Assembly: GCF_900142935.1 (NCBI RefSeq)
Contig: NZ_FSRS01000001.1
Coordinates: forward strand, 1,622,001 to 1,686,000
Length of the DNA: 64,000 bases
Source: Rhodovulum sp. ES.010
Lineage (GTDB): Bacteria > Pseudomonadota > Alphaproteobacteria > Rhodobacterales > Rhodobacteraceae
Direction: 5' to 3'
Below the pieces are notes generated by a model that did no database searches, had not been told where the DNA came from, and saw nothing but the letters and a program-made list of their open reading frames with translations. This document shows, piece by piece, positions 16,222 through 25,695 of the stretch. Every line of letters starts with the position of its first letter. Position 1 is the stretch's first letter. The translations under genes were made by a program, and so were the position numbers.

Positions 16222-17528
16222 CCAAGCCGATCGTCCGGAAGCAGCGCTGCGCGATCTACACGCGCAAGTCGTCCGAGGAAGGGCTGGAGCAGGAGTTCAA
16301 TTCGCTCCACGCCCAGCGTGAGGCCTGCGAGGCGTTCATCGCCAGCCAGCGCTCCGAGGGCTGGGTGCTGGTCCGCGATCAGTATGACGACGGTGGCATC
16401 TCCGGCGGCACGCTGGAACGCCCCGGCCTGCAGCGGCTGCTGGAGGACATCGAGGACGGGCTGGTCGACGTGGTCGTGGTCTACAAGATCGACCGCCTCA
16501 GCCGGTCGCTTGCCGACTTCGCCAAGCTGGTCGAGGTGTTCGACCGGAACGGCGTGACGTTCGTCTCGGTCACGCAGTCGTTCAACACAACCACGTCGAT
16601 GGGTCGGCTGACGCTGAACATCCTGCTCTCCTTCGCCCAGTTCGAGCGCGAGGTGACGGCGGAACGCATCCGCGACAAGGTCGCCGCCAGCCGCAAGAAG
16701 GGCATGTGGATGGGTGGAGTCCCGCCCTACGGCTACCGGGTCGAGAACCGGAAGCTGGTGATCGATGACGAAGCCGCCGAGCATGTCCGCTGGATCTTCG
16801 CGCGCTTCCTCGAGATCGGCTCGGGCACGGAACTTGCCCGGGAGGTCGCGAAGCGCGGGATCCGCACACCGCGCGGCAACCGGATCGACAAGAAATACCT
16901 TCACCGGATGCTGAACAACCGCGCCTATATCGGGGAGGCGGTGCACAAGGGCGAAAGCTATCCTGGAGAGCACGACGCCATCATCGCCCGCGATACGTGG
17001 GACCGCGTCCACGCCATCCTGCAGGAGAGTCCGCGCAAGCGGGCGATGCGAACACGCGCCGAGACGCCCGCATTATTGAAGGGGCTCCTGTTTGGACCCG
17101 ACGGCGTGGCCTTCTCCCCGACGCACACCCGCAAGGGCGACAAACTCTACCGCTACTACGTCAGCCAGACGGTGTTGAAGCATGGCGCCGGATCCTGCCC
17201 GCTCGGACGCGTACCTGCGGGCGAGATCGAAGCGGCCGTCATAGACCAGCTCCGCGTTGTGTTTCGCCAGCCGGAGATCGTTGCAGGAACGTGGAAGGCG
17301 GCGCGCGCACGCGCCGACGACATCACCGAGGCAGACGCCCGCGCGGCGCTGCAGCAGCTCGATCCGCTGTGGGACGAACTGTTCCCCGCCGAACAGGCCC
17401 GCATCGTGGCGCTGCTAGTCGAGCGCGTGGACATCGGCAAGGAGGGGCTGAACGTCCGGCTCAGAGTCGACGGGCTGGGTGGCCTCGCGCGCGAGATGCT
17501 GGCCGGTGGCGTCGGAGAGGCGGCATGA
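16218..17528 (+). CDS. Large serine recombinase
   Basis: This 436-residue recombinase has the resolvase N-terminal domain with the catalytic serine in IYTRKSSEEG (near residue 17). Further active-site regions are DQYDDGGISGGTLERPGLQRLL and YKIDRLSRSLADF, then the E-helix segment LNILLSFAQFEREVTAERIRDKVAASR, each quoted in part. A Recombinase domain follows (residues about 165-270, RTPRGNRIDKKYLHRMLNNRAYIG) and then a degenerate zinc-ribbon domain (LLFGPDGVAFSPTH, HGAGSCPLGRVP). It would integrate and excise the element by double-strand strand exchange at att sites. ATGA overlaps join it to both neighbours. Confidence 0.95.
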
Positions 17529-17914
17529 CCCGCGGGACGCCGATCCCCGACACCGTGACGCTCCATGTGCCGTTCCGCCTCGTGAAGCGTGGCGGGCGGA
17601 AGGAGATGCAGCTGCCGCAAGGCTCTACCCAGCCGCGGCGCGCGGACAACACGTTGGTCAAGGCGCTGGCGCGCGCGTTTCGCTGGAAGCGGATGCTGGA
17701 GTCGGGAGAGTTCGCCACCATCGCCGAACTGGCCGAACGTGAGGGGATCGCACCCTCCTACATGACGCGCGTCCTGCGCCTGACCCTGCTTGCGCCCGAC
17801 ATCGTCGAGGCGATCCTGAACGGGAAGCAGGGGCCGGAGGTCACGCTGGCGGAGATGCTGGAGCCGTTCGCGGAAGAGTGGGCGGAGCAGCACGCTGCTT
17901 TCTCGCAGCGATAG
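17525..17914 (+). CDS. HTH protein downstream of recombinase
   Basis: This 129-residue protein has a ParB/KorB-like HTH: ALARAFRWKRMLESGEFATIAELAEREGIAPSYMTRVLRLTLLAPDIVEAIL (quoted only to show position, residues about 45-95; key helix is IAELAEREGIAPSY). The end is helical and acidic. It overlaps the recombinase by 4 bases, completing a four-gene chain with four-base overlaps. Proteins of this type follow serine recombinases in alphaproteobacterial elements and are candidates for directionality control. Confidence 0.8.
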   Translation: MTRGTPIPDTVTLHVPFRLVKRGGRKEMQLPQGSTQPRRADNTLVKALARAFRWKRMLESGEFATIAELAEREGIAPSYMTRVLRLTLLAPDIVEAILNGKQGPEVTLAEMLEPFAEEWAEQHAAFSQR

Positions 17915-18172
17915 CCCTTTCGGCAGCCACCGATCTCACGGACGCTGCCTTGCATCCAACCATTAATCAAAAGAACAACACCGACAGGCGCGATCCAACA
18001 CCAAATGGATCAAATCGAGCATTGCCCCAAGACGGCGGAGGGCTAGGACCCTCCACGCGTGACCGAGAGGATCGCTTTTCCGCTGATAGTCAGTCTATCG
18101 TAGGATCACTCCCTGACGTCCCAGCCGATTTTCGCGCGGCGCACCGCAGCACGTGGTTGGCATAACCGTGCA

Positions 18173-19618
18173 TTGGTGCCATGGTCGGTGAAAACAAAGG
18201 AAGAACAGTTGCTCCTTGAGTCGATCGATCAGACCCGCCTCGAAGTGTCGCCCACCCTCGACCCCAAGCGTCGGTCGAAGCTCGGCCAGTTCATGACACC
18301 CGGTCGTATCGCATCCTTTATGGCCAGGATGTTTGGCCCTCTGCCGTCCAACGTGCGACTGCTCGATGCGGGCGCTGGCATGGGCGCGCTGACCGCTGCC
18401 TTCGTAGAGGAGGCCATCGCACGCGATACGCGCCCACAGTCGATAAACGCGACCTGCTATGAGGTGGACGACCATCTCGCCTCGATCCTCGACGACACGC
18501 TTGCCGCGTGCGCAGATCAATGCGCTTCCGCGGGGGTCGCATTTACGAGCCGGGTCATCCGAGACGACTACATCCTGCAATCTGCGGAGCCGCTTCTATG
18601 CGAGCAGCGCACCTACAACTGCGCCATCCTTAACCCGCCCTATGGCAAGATCAACCAGACCTCGGAGTGGCGGTTGGGCCTACGCTCCCTCGGAATCGAA
18701 ACGGTGAACCTCTACACCGCCTTCGTCGCGGTCGCCCTTAGCCAGATGGAGGAAGGCGGCGAGATCGTCGCCATCACGCCGCGCTCCTTCTGCAACGGGT
18801 CCTACTACGAGCCGTTCCGCCGCATCCTGCTTGCGGGGTCCGCAATCGCAAACCTGCATGTTTTCGAGTCCCGGCGATCCTCGTTCAAGGACGACGAAGT
18901 GTTGCAGGAGAACATGATCTTCCGCGTGCGCAAGGACGCTGAACAAGGTGAAGTTGCCTTATCGACGGACGAGACAGAGGCGCGAAACGTGCCCTTCTCG
19001 GACATTGTGCGCTCCTCTGATCGCCATGCCTTCATCCGCCTGCCTGTGTCGGGCAACGACCTTGCCGACAGCGTTCAGGCGCTCCCCTGCGTGCTGGCTG
19101 ATCTTGGTATCAAGGTTTCGACCGGTCGCGTCGTCGATTTCCGCGCAAAGGAACACCTGCGCAAGGAACCGGGTGCCGACACCGTGCCGCTGATCTACCC
19201 CCAGCACTTCCATGATGGGGGCATCCAATGGCCGATCTCCAACTTCCGCAAGCACAACGCGCTGGCCGACAACGACGACACGGCAAAGCTGATCACCCCT
19301 GCGGGTATCTTCGTCCTGACGAAACGGTTCACGGCCAAGGAAGAGAAGCGCCGCCTTGTCGCCACGATCTACGACGGCGAGCGCGCTGGGTTCGAGAACC
19401 ACCTGAACTACTTTCACGAGAACGGTGACGGCCTGCCGCTTGACCTTGCCAAGGGGCTTGCGGCCTTCCTGAACTCGGACGCCGTGGATCAATATTTCCG
19501 CATCTTCTCGGGGCACACGCAGGTCAACGCGACCGACCTGCGCAACTTGCACTACCCGAGCCGCGACCAGCTTGAGGCGCTAGGGCGCGGTGACACGACG
19601 ATGGACGACCTGCTCTAG
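18173..19618 (+). CDS. BsuBI/PstI-type N6-adenine DNA methyltransferase
   Basis: This 481-residue N6-adenine methyltransferase has motif X-like GQFMTPGRIASFMA near residue 40, SAM-binding motif I LLDAGAGMGALTAA near residue 66, and catalytic motif IV NPPYGKI near residue 155. C-terminal target-recognition sequence follows. Pairing with a BsuBI/PstI-family nuclease predicts methylation of adenine in CTGCAG. No ATG start fits; TTG 18173 or GTG 18188 are the choices. The stop lies in the CTAG shared with the convergent nuclease gene. A short palindrome GATAGTCAGTCTATC (18085-18099) about 80 bases upstream is an operator candidate. The rest of 17915-18172 shows nothing else. Confidence 0.88.
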   Translation: MVPWSVKTKEEQLLLESIDQTRLEVSPTLDPKRRSKLGQFMTPGRIASFMARMFGPLPSNVRLLDAGAGMGALTAAFVEEAIARDTRPQSINATCYEVDDHLASILDDTLAACADQCASAGVAFTSRVIRDDYILQSAEPLLCEQRTYNCAILNPPYGKINQTSEWRLGLRSLGIETVNLYTAFVAVALSQMEEGGEIVAITPRSFCNGSYYEPFRRILLAGSAIANLHVFESRRSSFKDDEVLQENMIFRVRKDAEQGEVALSTDETEARNVPFSDIVRSSDRHAFIRLPVSGNDLADSVQALPCVLADLGIKVSTGRVVDFRAKEHLRKEPGADTVPLIYPQHFHDGGIQWPISNFRKHNALADNDDTAKLITPAGIFVLTKRFTAKEEKRRLVATIYDGERAGFENHLNYFHENGDGLPLDLAKGLAAFLNSDAVDQYFRIFSGHTQVNATDLRNLHYPSRDQLEALGRGDTTMDDLL

Positions 19619-20598
19619 CCAGTCACCTTGAACTGCTTGGCCGGGTCTCCCTGAATCCAGATGAACGTGTCGTAGGCGATGTTTTGGTGCTTGCCTTGGC
19701 GCGCTGCCGCCTCTTTCCACGTCCGGTAGGTCGTTGTGAACCCGACGCCTGCCTTGCCGCAACGCTCGGCCATTCGGTTCATCTGCGCGACCTTGTGCGC
19801 GTCAACCTCGCCGTCGCTCGTTACCGCCTCGATCACCCAAAGGTGGTTCGTTTCCGGGTTCCACAGCAGCGCGTCGGGCATCGCGTCCTCCAAGGTCAGC
19901 GCGACGCCTGCCTCGGCCATCTTGGCGCGCTCGGCGTCCGATATGCGGTCGCCGTCCGCATCATCGACGTAGAGCAGTTGGTAGCCAGGTAGGAAGCGCG
20001 GCGCGTAATTCTCGACGCTCGCCTTGATCAGGTGGGCGTGCCCGGAGTCGATCAGCTTGCGCGCGGCTTCTGCCATCTCAGCTTGGAACGCACGCCGTTC
20101 GCGCGAAACGTCGTCCCGCGCCCATTCGGCCAGCATATCCCGCCACGCATCGTCAGGGGCCTTCAGGACCGCCTTCAGCGCCTCGTCTAGGCGGTAGCAG
20201 GAGTTGGGCGACTTCGCCTTGACGTGTCCGGGGATGAACTCGCCATTCTCAAGTGTGATCGCCTCGAACCCGCCCAACTCGCGAAGCGGCTTGATCCAGT
20301 AGTCGCGCCCCTCACGATCCAGCTTGCCGCTGTCCCGTTGCAGGATGCCAATGTGGCAGGCGAGGTGCGCCGTCGATGCCCCGTCAGCGATCGTCGCCCC
20401 CTTGGGGGCCTTCGTGAACCAGCTTCCCGTCTGATCGTCGAGCATGGCGAAGGTGCAATCGACCAAGTCGGCGTTCGTCCCGAGATCGAGGTATTGCAGG
20501 ATTGCGCGAATCCGGTCCTTCGTCACGCCTTGCAGCGCGTCGGGCATCGGCCCTCGTTTGGCTCGTAGTTCCGCCACTTTGTCATGCAGTAGTGCCAT
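19615..20598 (-). CDS. BsuBI/PstI-family type II restriction endonuclease
   Basis: This 327-residue protein matches R.PstI in length (about 326 residues) and in the family core: PDALLWNPETNHLWVIEAVTSDGEVD near residues 245-270 carries the D...EA catalytic pattern, followed by HKVAQMN. The N-terminal half (GVTKDRIRAILQYLDLG, SCYRLDEALKAVL) is the family's HTH-rich domain. Expected specificity is CTGCAG, not proven. It is convergent with the methyltransferase: both stop codons sit in the palindrome CTAG at 19615-19618. CTGCAG sites occur elsewhere in this window, so host DNA needs the methyltransferase. Confidence 0.9.
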   Translation of the reverse strand: MALLHDKVAELRAKRGPMPDALQGVTKDRIRAILQYLDLGTNADLVDCTFAMLDDQTGSWFTKAPKGATIADGASTAHLACHIGILQRDSGKLDREGRDYWIKPLRELGGFEAITLENGEFIPGHVKAKSPNSCYRLDEALKAVLKAPDDAWRDMLAEWARDDVSRERRAFQAEMAEAARKLIDSGHAHLIKASVENYAPRFLPGYQLLYVDDADGDRISDAERAKMAEAGVALTLEDAMPDALLWNPETNHLWVIEAVTSDGEVDAHKVAQMNRMAERCGKAGVGFTTTYRTWKEAAARQGKHQNIAYDTFIWIQGDPAKQFKVTG

Positions 20599-20949
20599 CC
20601 GACTGTAACTCCAATAAATTTTTCCGAGGGGCGCTCAAAGGACGGCGCCTCGGCCCGATGATCAAAATTGGATGATATCGTAAGCGTCCGTCAGGGACCA
20701 TCGGGTCCGAGTGGCTGAGCGCCGACCAGGGGCCTGGCAACCTCTGCGTGAATCCCAGGGCCTCGAGCGTCTATCCTTGCGCGAAGTAACCGGCTCCCAG
20801 TGTCTGTCGACTGACACCTCTCTAGCCTCGCGGTGCCGGGGAGCGAGACCAAGAAGCCGGCACGATTCCAAGAAAAAATCACCGGCAGCAAAGGTTTGCT
20901 TACAAGCGCCGCATGTGAGATTCTCTTTTGGGGAGGTACAGAAAACAGA
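20599..20949. other. Intergenic region, divergent promoters expected
   Basis: About 350 bases lie between the restriction nuclease start and the DUF5131-like gene. An AT-rich patch next to the nuclease start (20599-20680) and another before 20950 (TTTTGGGGAGGTACAG with a GGAGG ribosome site) should hold the two promoters. A reading frame runs into this region from the downstream gene but lacks family sequence. I see no RNA gene. Confidence 0.4.
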
Positions 20950-21771
20950 ATGGGCGAGCGCAGCAAGATCGAGTGGACGCATCACACCTTCAATCCTTGG
21001 TGGGGGTGCGTGAAGGTCTCCGAAGCCTGCAAGAACTGCTACGCCGAGGCATGGGCGAAGCGGACCGGCCAAAGCGTCTGGGGCATTAATGCGCCGCGAC
21101 GCTTCTTCGGTGACGCTCATTGGGCAGAACCGACAAAGTGGAACCGCCGGCTTGAGGGAACGGGCCGTCGAGAGCGGGTCTTCTGCGCGTCGATGGCTGA
21201 CGTCTTCGAGAATCGGCCGGATTTGGTGGAAAGCAGGGCGCGGCTCTGGCGGCTGATCGCCGAGACCCCGAGTCTCGATTGGCTCCTGCTCACGAAGCGG
21301 CCGGAGAACATCCTGGGTTTCCTCCCGGAGGACTGGGGTCTCGGCTGGCCGAACGTTTGGCTGGGCACCACTGTCGAGTTGCAGAAGCGCGCCGACGAGA
21401 ACCTGCCGCACCTCGTGAATGCGCCGGCGGTCGTGCGCTTTATCTCGGCCGAGCCATTGCTGGGCGACCTCGACCTCAGGCCATATCTACCGCACCTTCA
21501 CTGGGTCATTACCGGCGGCGAGAGCGGGCCGAAGGCGCGGCCAGCCAGCCCGACCTGGTTCCGCAACATCCACTTGCAGTGCATGGAGGCGGAGGTCGCA
21601 TTCCACTTCAAGCAATGGGGGGACTGGGCGCCGGGCGACGGCGACAACCTCGCGCGGAAGCGGCTGGAGCACGCCCAGGACGGGACCCCGATGGTGCGGC
21701 TCGGCAAGAAGCTAGCAGGCCGCGCGCTAGACGGCGAGACGCACGACGGCTTACCCAGAATTGCGATCTAG
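20950..21771 (+). CDS. Gp37/Gp68 (DUF5131) family protein with three-Cys motif
   Basis: This 273-residue protein matches the phage Gp37/Gp68 (DUF5131) family: IEWTHHTFNPWWGC at the start, then a CX6CX2C cluster WGCVKVSEACKNCYAE, VFCASMADVFEN, WLLLTKRPENI, and ITGGESGPKARP. The three Cys resemble an Fe-S ligand set in a spore-photoproduct-lyase-like radical-SAM TIM barrel; that fold is family inference. The start has a GGAGG site about 14 bases upstream. It precedes tcmP by 36 bases, the usual pairing of these two families. Biochemical function is unknown. Confidence 0.88.
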   Translation: MGERSKIEWTHHTFNPWWGCVKVSEACKNCYAEAWAKRTGQSVWGINAPRRFFGDAHWAEPTKWNRRLEGTGRRERVFCASMADVFENRPDLVESRARLWRLIAETPSLDWLLLTKRPENILGFLPEDWGLGWPNVWLGTTVELQKRADENLPHLVNAPAVVRFISAEPLLGDLDLRPYLPHLHWVITGGESGPKARPASPTWFRNIHLQCMEAEVAFHFKQWGDWAPGDGDNLARKRLEHAQDGTPMVRLGKKLAGRALDGETHDGLPRIAI

Positions 21772-21807
21772 CCTTTAGCTGAACTTTTTTGCAAATGGAT
21801 CAGTCAG

Positions 21808-22959
21808 TTGGACGAGTCTTTCTACAACGAACGGGAGCAGACGAAGGCGAAGCACGACCTACTTAGGAGGTACCTCGAACGCTTCGCCTACAAGATCCTC
21901 GGGTCAGGATGGCAAGCCTTGGACTTCATCGACGGCTTCTCCGGCCCGTGGGAGAACAAGGACCAGACGCGGTTCCGCGACACATCCTTCGGGATCGCGC
22001 TTGAGACGCTGAACATGGTTGCCGCCAACCTCTCCGAGCGGGGCAAAGCGGTCCAAGTGCGGTGCATCTTCAACGAGAAGGATCCGGCCGCGGCGAAGGA
22101 TCTGGCAGACTTCGTGGCGCGTGTGCGTCCGGACTTCCCCCATGTCGAGGTCCACACACTCACAGGTGCCTTCGATGAAAACGCGTCAGCGATCGACAGC
22201 CTCGCGACGCATCCTTTTCGCCTAGTCCTCGTGGATCCGACTGGATGGACCGGCTTCCCGATTGAGGCCCTGAAGACCGTCTGCAAGGGACGGTGCGAGC
22301 TCATTTTGAATTTCATGCACAACTACATTGCATGGCATTTCGCGAATCCCTCCCTGAACCGGGAGCGCTGGCTTACCGAGCTAATTGGAGCGGAGCTCGC
22401 AGCACCTTTGCATTCTCGGGAACTTTCCGTCGAAGAGGTGCGCGATGCCGTGCTCGCCATGCTCAAAGCCGAACTCGGGTTCGCATACGCTTGCCATTCG
22501 CCGATCGAGATGGTCAAGAAGCGTCGCCTTCATTTCAGCATGATCTATGGCACCTCTGCGGCGGATGGCGTTTTCGTACTCAGGGAAGCGGAGAAGAAGG
22601 CGCTGCCGGACCACGAGTGGAAGGTGAACGACCGGCGGGCGCGCGGCCAGCTCAGCATGTTCGAGGACGAGGAGCACTCGCCAGGGCCGTACGGAACCCT
22701 GAGAAGCAGGCACCTCGAAGACCTTCCGGCGCTCGTGACTAAACTCGCCCGGCAGACCAAGGACGCGCCTCTATCATTTAAGAGATTTGCAGCAACCGTG
22801 ATGGAGAAGCATTACGTCTCTCCGACAGAGATCAAGGAGAAGGTCGGGGAGCTGGCGAAACAGGGCCTGATCAAGCCAACCTGGAAGACGCGTAAAGAGA
22901 AAGCCCGAGTACCGGACGGCGGCGACCTAATCGTCTGGATTGGCGATGAAATCACCTAG
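21808..22959 (+). CDS. tcmP: Three-Cys-motif partner protein
   Basis: This 383-residue protein fits the TcmP family: KHDLLRRYLERFAYKILG, ALDFIDGFSGPWEN, RLVLVDPTGWTGFP and ELILNFMHNYIAW lie in the expected order. The DGFSG and VDPTG segments resemble the SAM-binding and catalytic loops of class I methyltransferases, so a modified methyltransferase-like fold is likely. The C-terminus has a winged-helix-like segment ALSFKRFAATVMEKHYVSPTEIKE (last residues only suggestive). Translation would start at TTG 21808, as an upstream ATG is out of frame. By definition the family sits beside a three-Cys DUF5131 gene, as here. Confidence 0.88.
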   Translation: MDESFYNEREQTKAKHDLLRRYLERFAYKILGSGWQALDFIDGFSGPWENKDQTRFRDTSFGIALETLNMVAANLSERGKAVQVRCIFNEKDPAAAKDLADFVARVRPDFPHVEVHTLTGAFDENASAIDSLATHPFRLVLVDPTGWTGFPIEALKTVCKGRCELILNFMHNYIAWHFANPSLNRERWLTELIGAELAAPLHSRELSVEEVRDAVLAMLKAELGFAYACHSPIEMVKKRRLHFSMIYGTSAADGVFVLREAEKKALPDHEWKVNDRRARGQLSMFEDEEHSPGPYGTLRSRHLEDLPALVTKLARQTKDAPLSFKRFAATVMEKHYVSPTEIKEKVGELAKQGLIKPTWKTRKEKARVPDGGDLIVWIGDEIT

Positions 22960-23191
22960 CTTTCCTGCAATCATCGGTTCGATGTTAGTTCCATCACGCC
23001 GAGCACCACCGGCATCGAAGTGTTCAGGGGGAACTTCGGAAAAACATAAAAATACCAGATGCTTGCAAGCTATTCACCAAAACTGCGCAGTCAACAGGTC
23101 CGGAGAATATCGCCCCTGAGAGACCGCTTCCGGGCCTCCCGGCGCAAGGGCCAGTGCTCAGCCCCTCCCGCATAACCCTCGAAAACAACGG

Positions 23192-23211
23192 AAAAAACCG
23201 GCCGCAGCCGG
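23192..23211 (-). terminator. Rho-independent terminator of tRNA-Ser
   Basis: On the minus strand CCGGC-TGCG-GCCGG is followed directly by TTTTTT, 29 bases past the tRNA 3' end. The stretch between tcmP and this hairpin (22960-23191) holds no gene I can support. Confidence 0.8.
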
Positions 23212-23239
23212 ATCGGGAGAACGCTTTCGCGAGGGCAAG

Positions 23240-23329
23240 TGGCGGAGGAGGTGGGATTCGAACCCACGGTGGACTTGCGCCCACGCCGGTTTTCAAGACC
23301 GGTGCAATCGACCACTCTGCCACTCCTCC
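23240..23329 (-). tRNA. tRNA-Ser (anticodon UGA)
   Basis: A 90-base class II tRNA with CCA encoded. The acceptor stem pairs GGAGGAG (23323-23329, minus strand) with CTCCTCC; the anticodon loop reads CTTGAAA giving UGA, and the T-arm GTGGGTTCGAATCCCAC is intact. The long variable arm fits serine. Its 3' end faces the defence-gene cluster, a common island boundary, while core genes lie on the 5' side. Confidence 0.95.
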
Positions 23330-23535
23330 GAATCGGGAAACAGGCTTAGTGCGGCCGTCTCGATTCTGAAAGCGGGGGCGTGCCGAAAAACCGGGCACGG
23401 GCAGGCTGAGCCTTCCCAAGGGTCGGGCGTGCCGCTATCATCAGACTGTCGGCCGGGTGGTTTGGGCCGCCCGGAAAGACCCCGGCGAGCAGCAGAACGA
23501 GCGACGCGGACTACCGCGCGACAAGGGGGCGAGGC

Positions 23536-24507
23536 ATGACGGCAAACCGTATCGGGCGGCTGGCCATGGCGATTGGCGCGGCGGCATTTATGACGGCCTG
23601 CGAGGACGGTGACGGACCAGCCTTCCTGCAACGGGATCCCGGCCCCAAACCGACCGGCGCCACCAGCACCGAGAGCCGCATGACCGAGCGCGAGGTCGAG
23701 GCCCCTGAGGTGTTCGAGGCGACCGGGCATGGCCTGTGGGATGGGCGGCCCTCGCTGGGCGGGGTCTGGGTGGCCCACCCTGACGCGACCGACCCCGAAC
23801 GTGTGATGATCCGCAATCTGGAGAACGGCAACTCCGTTGTTGGCGCGCTTTTCCGGCGCGAGCGCGAAGTGCCGGGGCCAAAGTTGCAGGTGTCGTCGGA
23901 TGCCGCCTCTGCGCTAAAGATGCTGGCCGGGAATCCGACCGAGTTGAGCGTCGTCGCGCTGCGTAAGAAAGCGTTGCCGGACCCGGCCGCGCCGGGGCCC
24001 GAGGAGCCGCAAGCCGACGCCGAACCGCTTGCGGCCGCGGCCGCGGCCATCGAGCGGGCGGAGACGGGCGCTGCTTCGCCCGGCGCGGGCGCCATGCGGC
24101 CCGCCCCCCGCCCTGCGACCGCGCCGGCGGCACGCCGAACGCCGCGCATGACGCTGGCGGATGTGAACGCGCCCCCTCCGGGCGAGGTGGACCTGCCCGA
24201 ACCGCCCGGAATGACAGCAGCGGCCGCCGCTGAGCCCACGCCCGCCGCGGCCCCGCGCTCCGGCCTTTTCGGCGTGCGCAAACCCTACGTCCAGGTTGGC
24301 GTCTTTACCGAGAGGCCCAACGCCGAGGCCACGGCAGATCGCCTGCGCCAATCGGGGATCATTCCCACAGTCCGCGACGAGGGCAGTGAGGCGACGCCCC
24401 TCTGGCGCGTTGTCGTCGGTCCCTCACGCAACCGTGCTGACCGGGCGCAAGTGCTTGAGCAGATCAAGGCGCTCGGCTACACCGACGCCTATTACGCGAG
24501 CGACTGA
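23536..24507 (+). CDS. SPOR-domain lipoprotein
   Basis: This 323-residue secreted protein has an N-terminal signal with lipobox FMTAC (Cys near residue 22), an alanine/proline-rich linker (residues about 145-240), and a C-terminal SPOR domain of about 75 residues (YVQVGVFTERPNAEATADRL, WRVVVGPSRNRADRAQVLEQIK as the two conserved halves). SPOR domains bind denuded septal peptidoglycan. The next gene is a D,D-carboxypeptidase, so the pair probably works in cell-wall maturation at the division site. The same gene order is common in Rhodobacterales. Confidence 0.9.
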   Translation: MTANRIGRLAMAIGAAAFMTACEDGDGPAFLQRDPGPKPTGATSTESRMTEREVEAPEVFEATGHGLWDGRPSLGGVWVAHPDATDPERVMIRNLENGNSVVGALFRREREVPGPKLQVSSDAASALKMLAGNPTELSVVALRKKALPDPAAPGPEEPQADAEPLAAAAAAIERAETGAASPGAGAMRPAPRPATAPAARRTPRMTLADVNAPPPGEVDLPEPPGMTAAAAAEPTPAAAPRSGLFGVRKPYVQVGVFTERPNAEATADRLRQSGIIPTVRDEGSEATPLWRVVVGPSRNRADRAQVLEQIKALGYTDAYYASD

Positions 24508-24536
24508 ATCCCTGGGCCAGAATGCGGGAGGCGAGA

Positions 24537-25694
24537 ATGCGACCGATGAGACTGCTGGCCGTGGCGGCGCTGGGCGCCTTTATCGTGGCCGAGCCCGCCC
24601 TGGCCGCCTTCGAGACCCGCGCCAAGGCCGCCTTTGTGATCGACCAGACGACCGACACGGTTCTGCTGACCAAGAATGCCGACCAGCCGTTGCCGCCGGC
24701 CTCGATGTCGAAGCTCATGACGCTCAACATGGTCTTCGAGGCGCTGCGCGACGGGCGGGTGACGCTGGAGACGCGCTTCTCGGTGTCGTCTCGGGCGATG
24801 GAGATCGGCGGCTCGACCATGTTCCTGACCGACCAGGACCGGCCGACGGTGGAGGAATTGATCAGGGGCATCATCGTACAGTCGGGCAACGATGCCTGCG
24901 TGGTCGTGGCCGAGGGACTGGCGGGCTCCGAGGAGGCATTTGCCCGGCTGATGACCGAACGAGCCCAGGCGCTGGGGATGGAGAACTCGACCTTCGCCAA
25001 TTCGACGGGCTGGCCTCATCCGAACCAGCGCATGAGCATGCGCGATCTCGGGATCATCGCCCAGCGGCTGATCAACGAGTTCCCGGAATATTACGGGTAT
25101 TTCGCCGAGGAAGAATACCCCTATGACGGCCGCGCGCCGCAGAACCGGTTCAACCGCAACCCGCTCTTGAAACTCGGGATCGGGGCGGACGGACTGAAAA
25201 CCGGACACACGCAGGAGGCGGGCTACGGGCTGGTGGGCTCGGCGCTTCAGGACGGGCGGCGGGTAACGTTCGTGATCACCGGGCTGGAAACCGAGACACA
25301 ACGTGCCGAAGAGGGCGAGCGGATCATCAACTGGGCCTTCCGCCAGTTCGTCCAGCGGCGCATCGCGCGCGAGGGCGAGCGGCTGGCCGAGGCCGAGGTC
25401 TGGATGGGCGAGATCGAACAGGTCGGCCTTGTCGCGCCGGACGATCTGGAGATCTTGCTGCCGGCCACCGTCCGGGGCCAGGTCGAGGCCGAAGTGAGCT
25501 TTCGAGATCCGATACTCGCTCCCATCGAAGAGGGCCAGGAACTGGGCGAACTGGTGATCGAACGCCCCGGCATGGCATCGGAGCGGCTGCCGCTGGTGGC
25601 CGCGCGGTCGGTGGCGCGCGGCGGGTTCGTACCGCGGCTGCGGGCCGCGACCGGGGTGCTGATCGGCCTTGGCCGGGAGGCCGCGGGCCTCTGA
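24537..25694 (+). CDS. dacC: D-alanyl-D-alanine carboxypeptidase (PBP5/6 type)
   Basis: This 385-residue exported serine peptidase has a signal peptide ending in ALA. Catalytic motifs are SxxK in PPASMSKLMTLN near residue 55, SGN in IVQSGNDACVVVAEGL near residue 117, and KTG in ADGLKTGHT near residue 220. A C-terminal beta domain of the PBP5 kind follows (residues about 275-365). It trims the terminal D-Ala from peptidoglycan pentapeptides in the periplasm. ATG 24537 was chosen over 24522 because GGGAGG lies upstream at the right spacing. The next gene, tmk, starts one base after the stop. Confidence 0.93.
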   Translation: MRPMRLLAVAALGAFIVAEPALAAFETRAKAAFVIDQTTDTVLLTKNADQPLPPASMSKLMTLNMVFEALRDGRVTLETRFSVSSRAMEIGGSTMFLTDQDRPTVEELIRGIIVQSGNDACVVVAEGLAGSEEAFARLMTERAQALGMENSTFANSTGWPHPNQRMSMRDLGIIAQRLINEFPEYYGYFAEEEYPYDGRAPQNRFNRNPLLKLGIGADGLKTGHTQEAGYGLVGSALQDGRRVTFVITGLETETQRAEEGERIINWAFRQFVQRRIAREGERLAEAEVWMGEIEQVGLVAPDDLEILLPATVRGQVEAEVSFRDPILAPIEEGQELGELVIERPGMASERLPLVAARSVARGGFVPRLRAATGVLIGLGREAAGL

Positions 25695-25695
25695 G

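Noticed and set aside
18110..20697. Nine-base inverted repeat (TCCCTGACG and CGTCAGGGA) flanking the restriction-modification genes
   Set aside because: Short enough to arise by chance over 2.6 kb and not supported by target duplication or a transposase.
21795..21808. ATG 21795 as start of the TcmP gene
   Set aside because: It is out of frame with the conserved sequence; TTG 21808 is the only nearby in-frame start.
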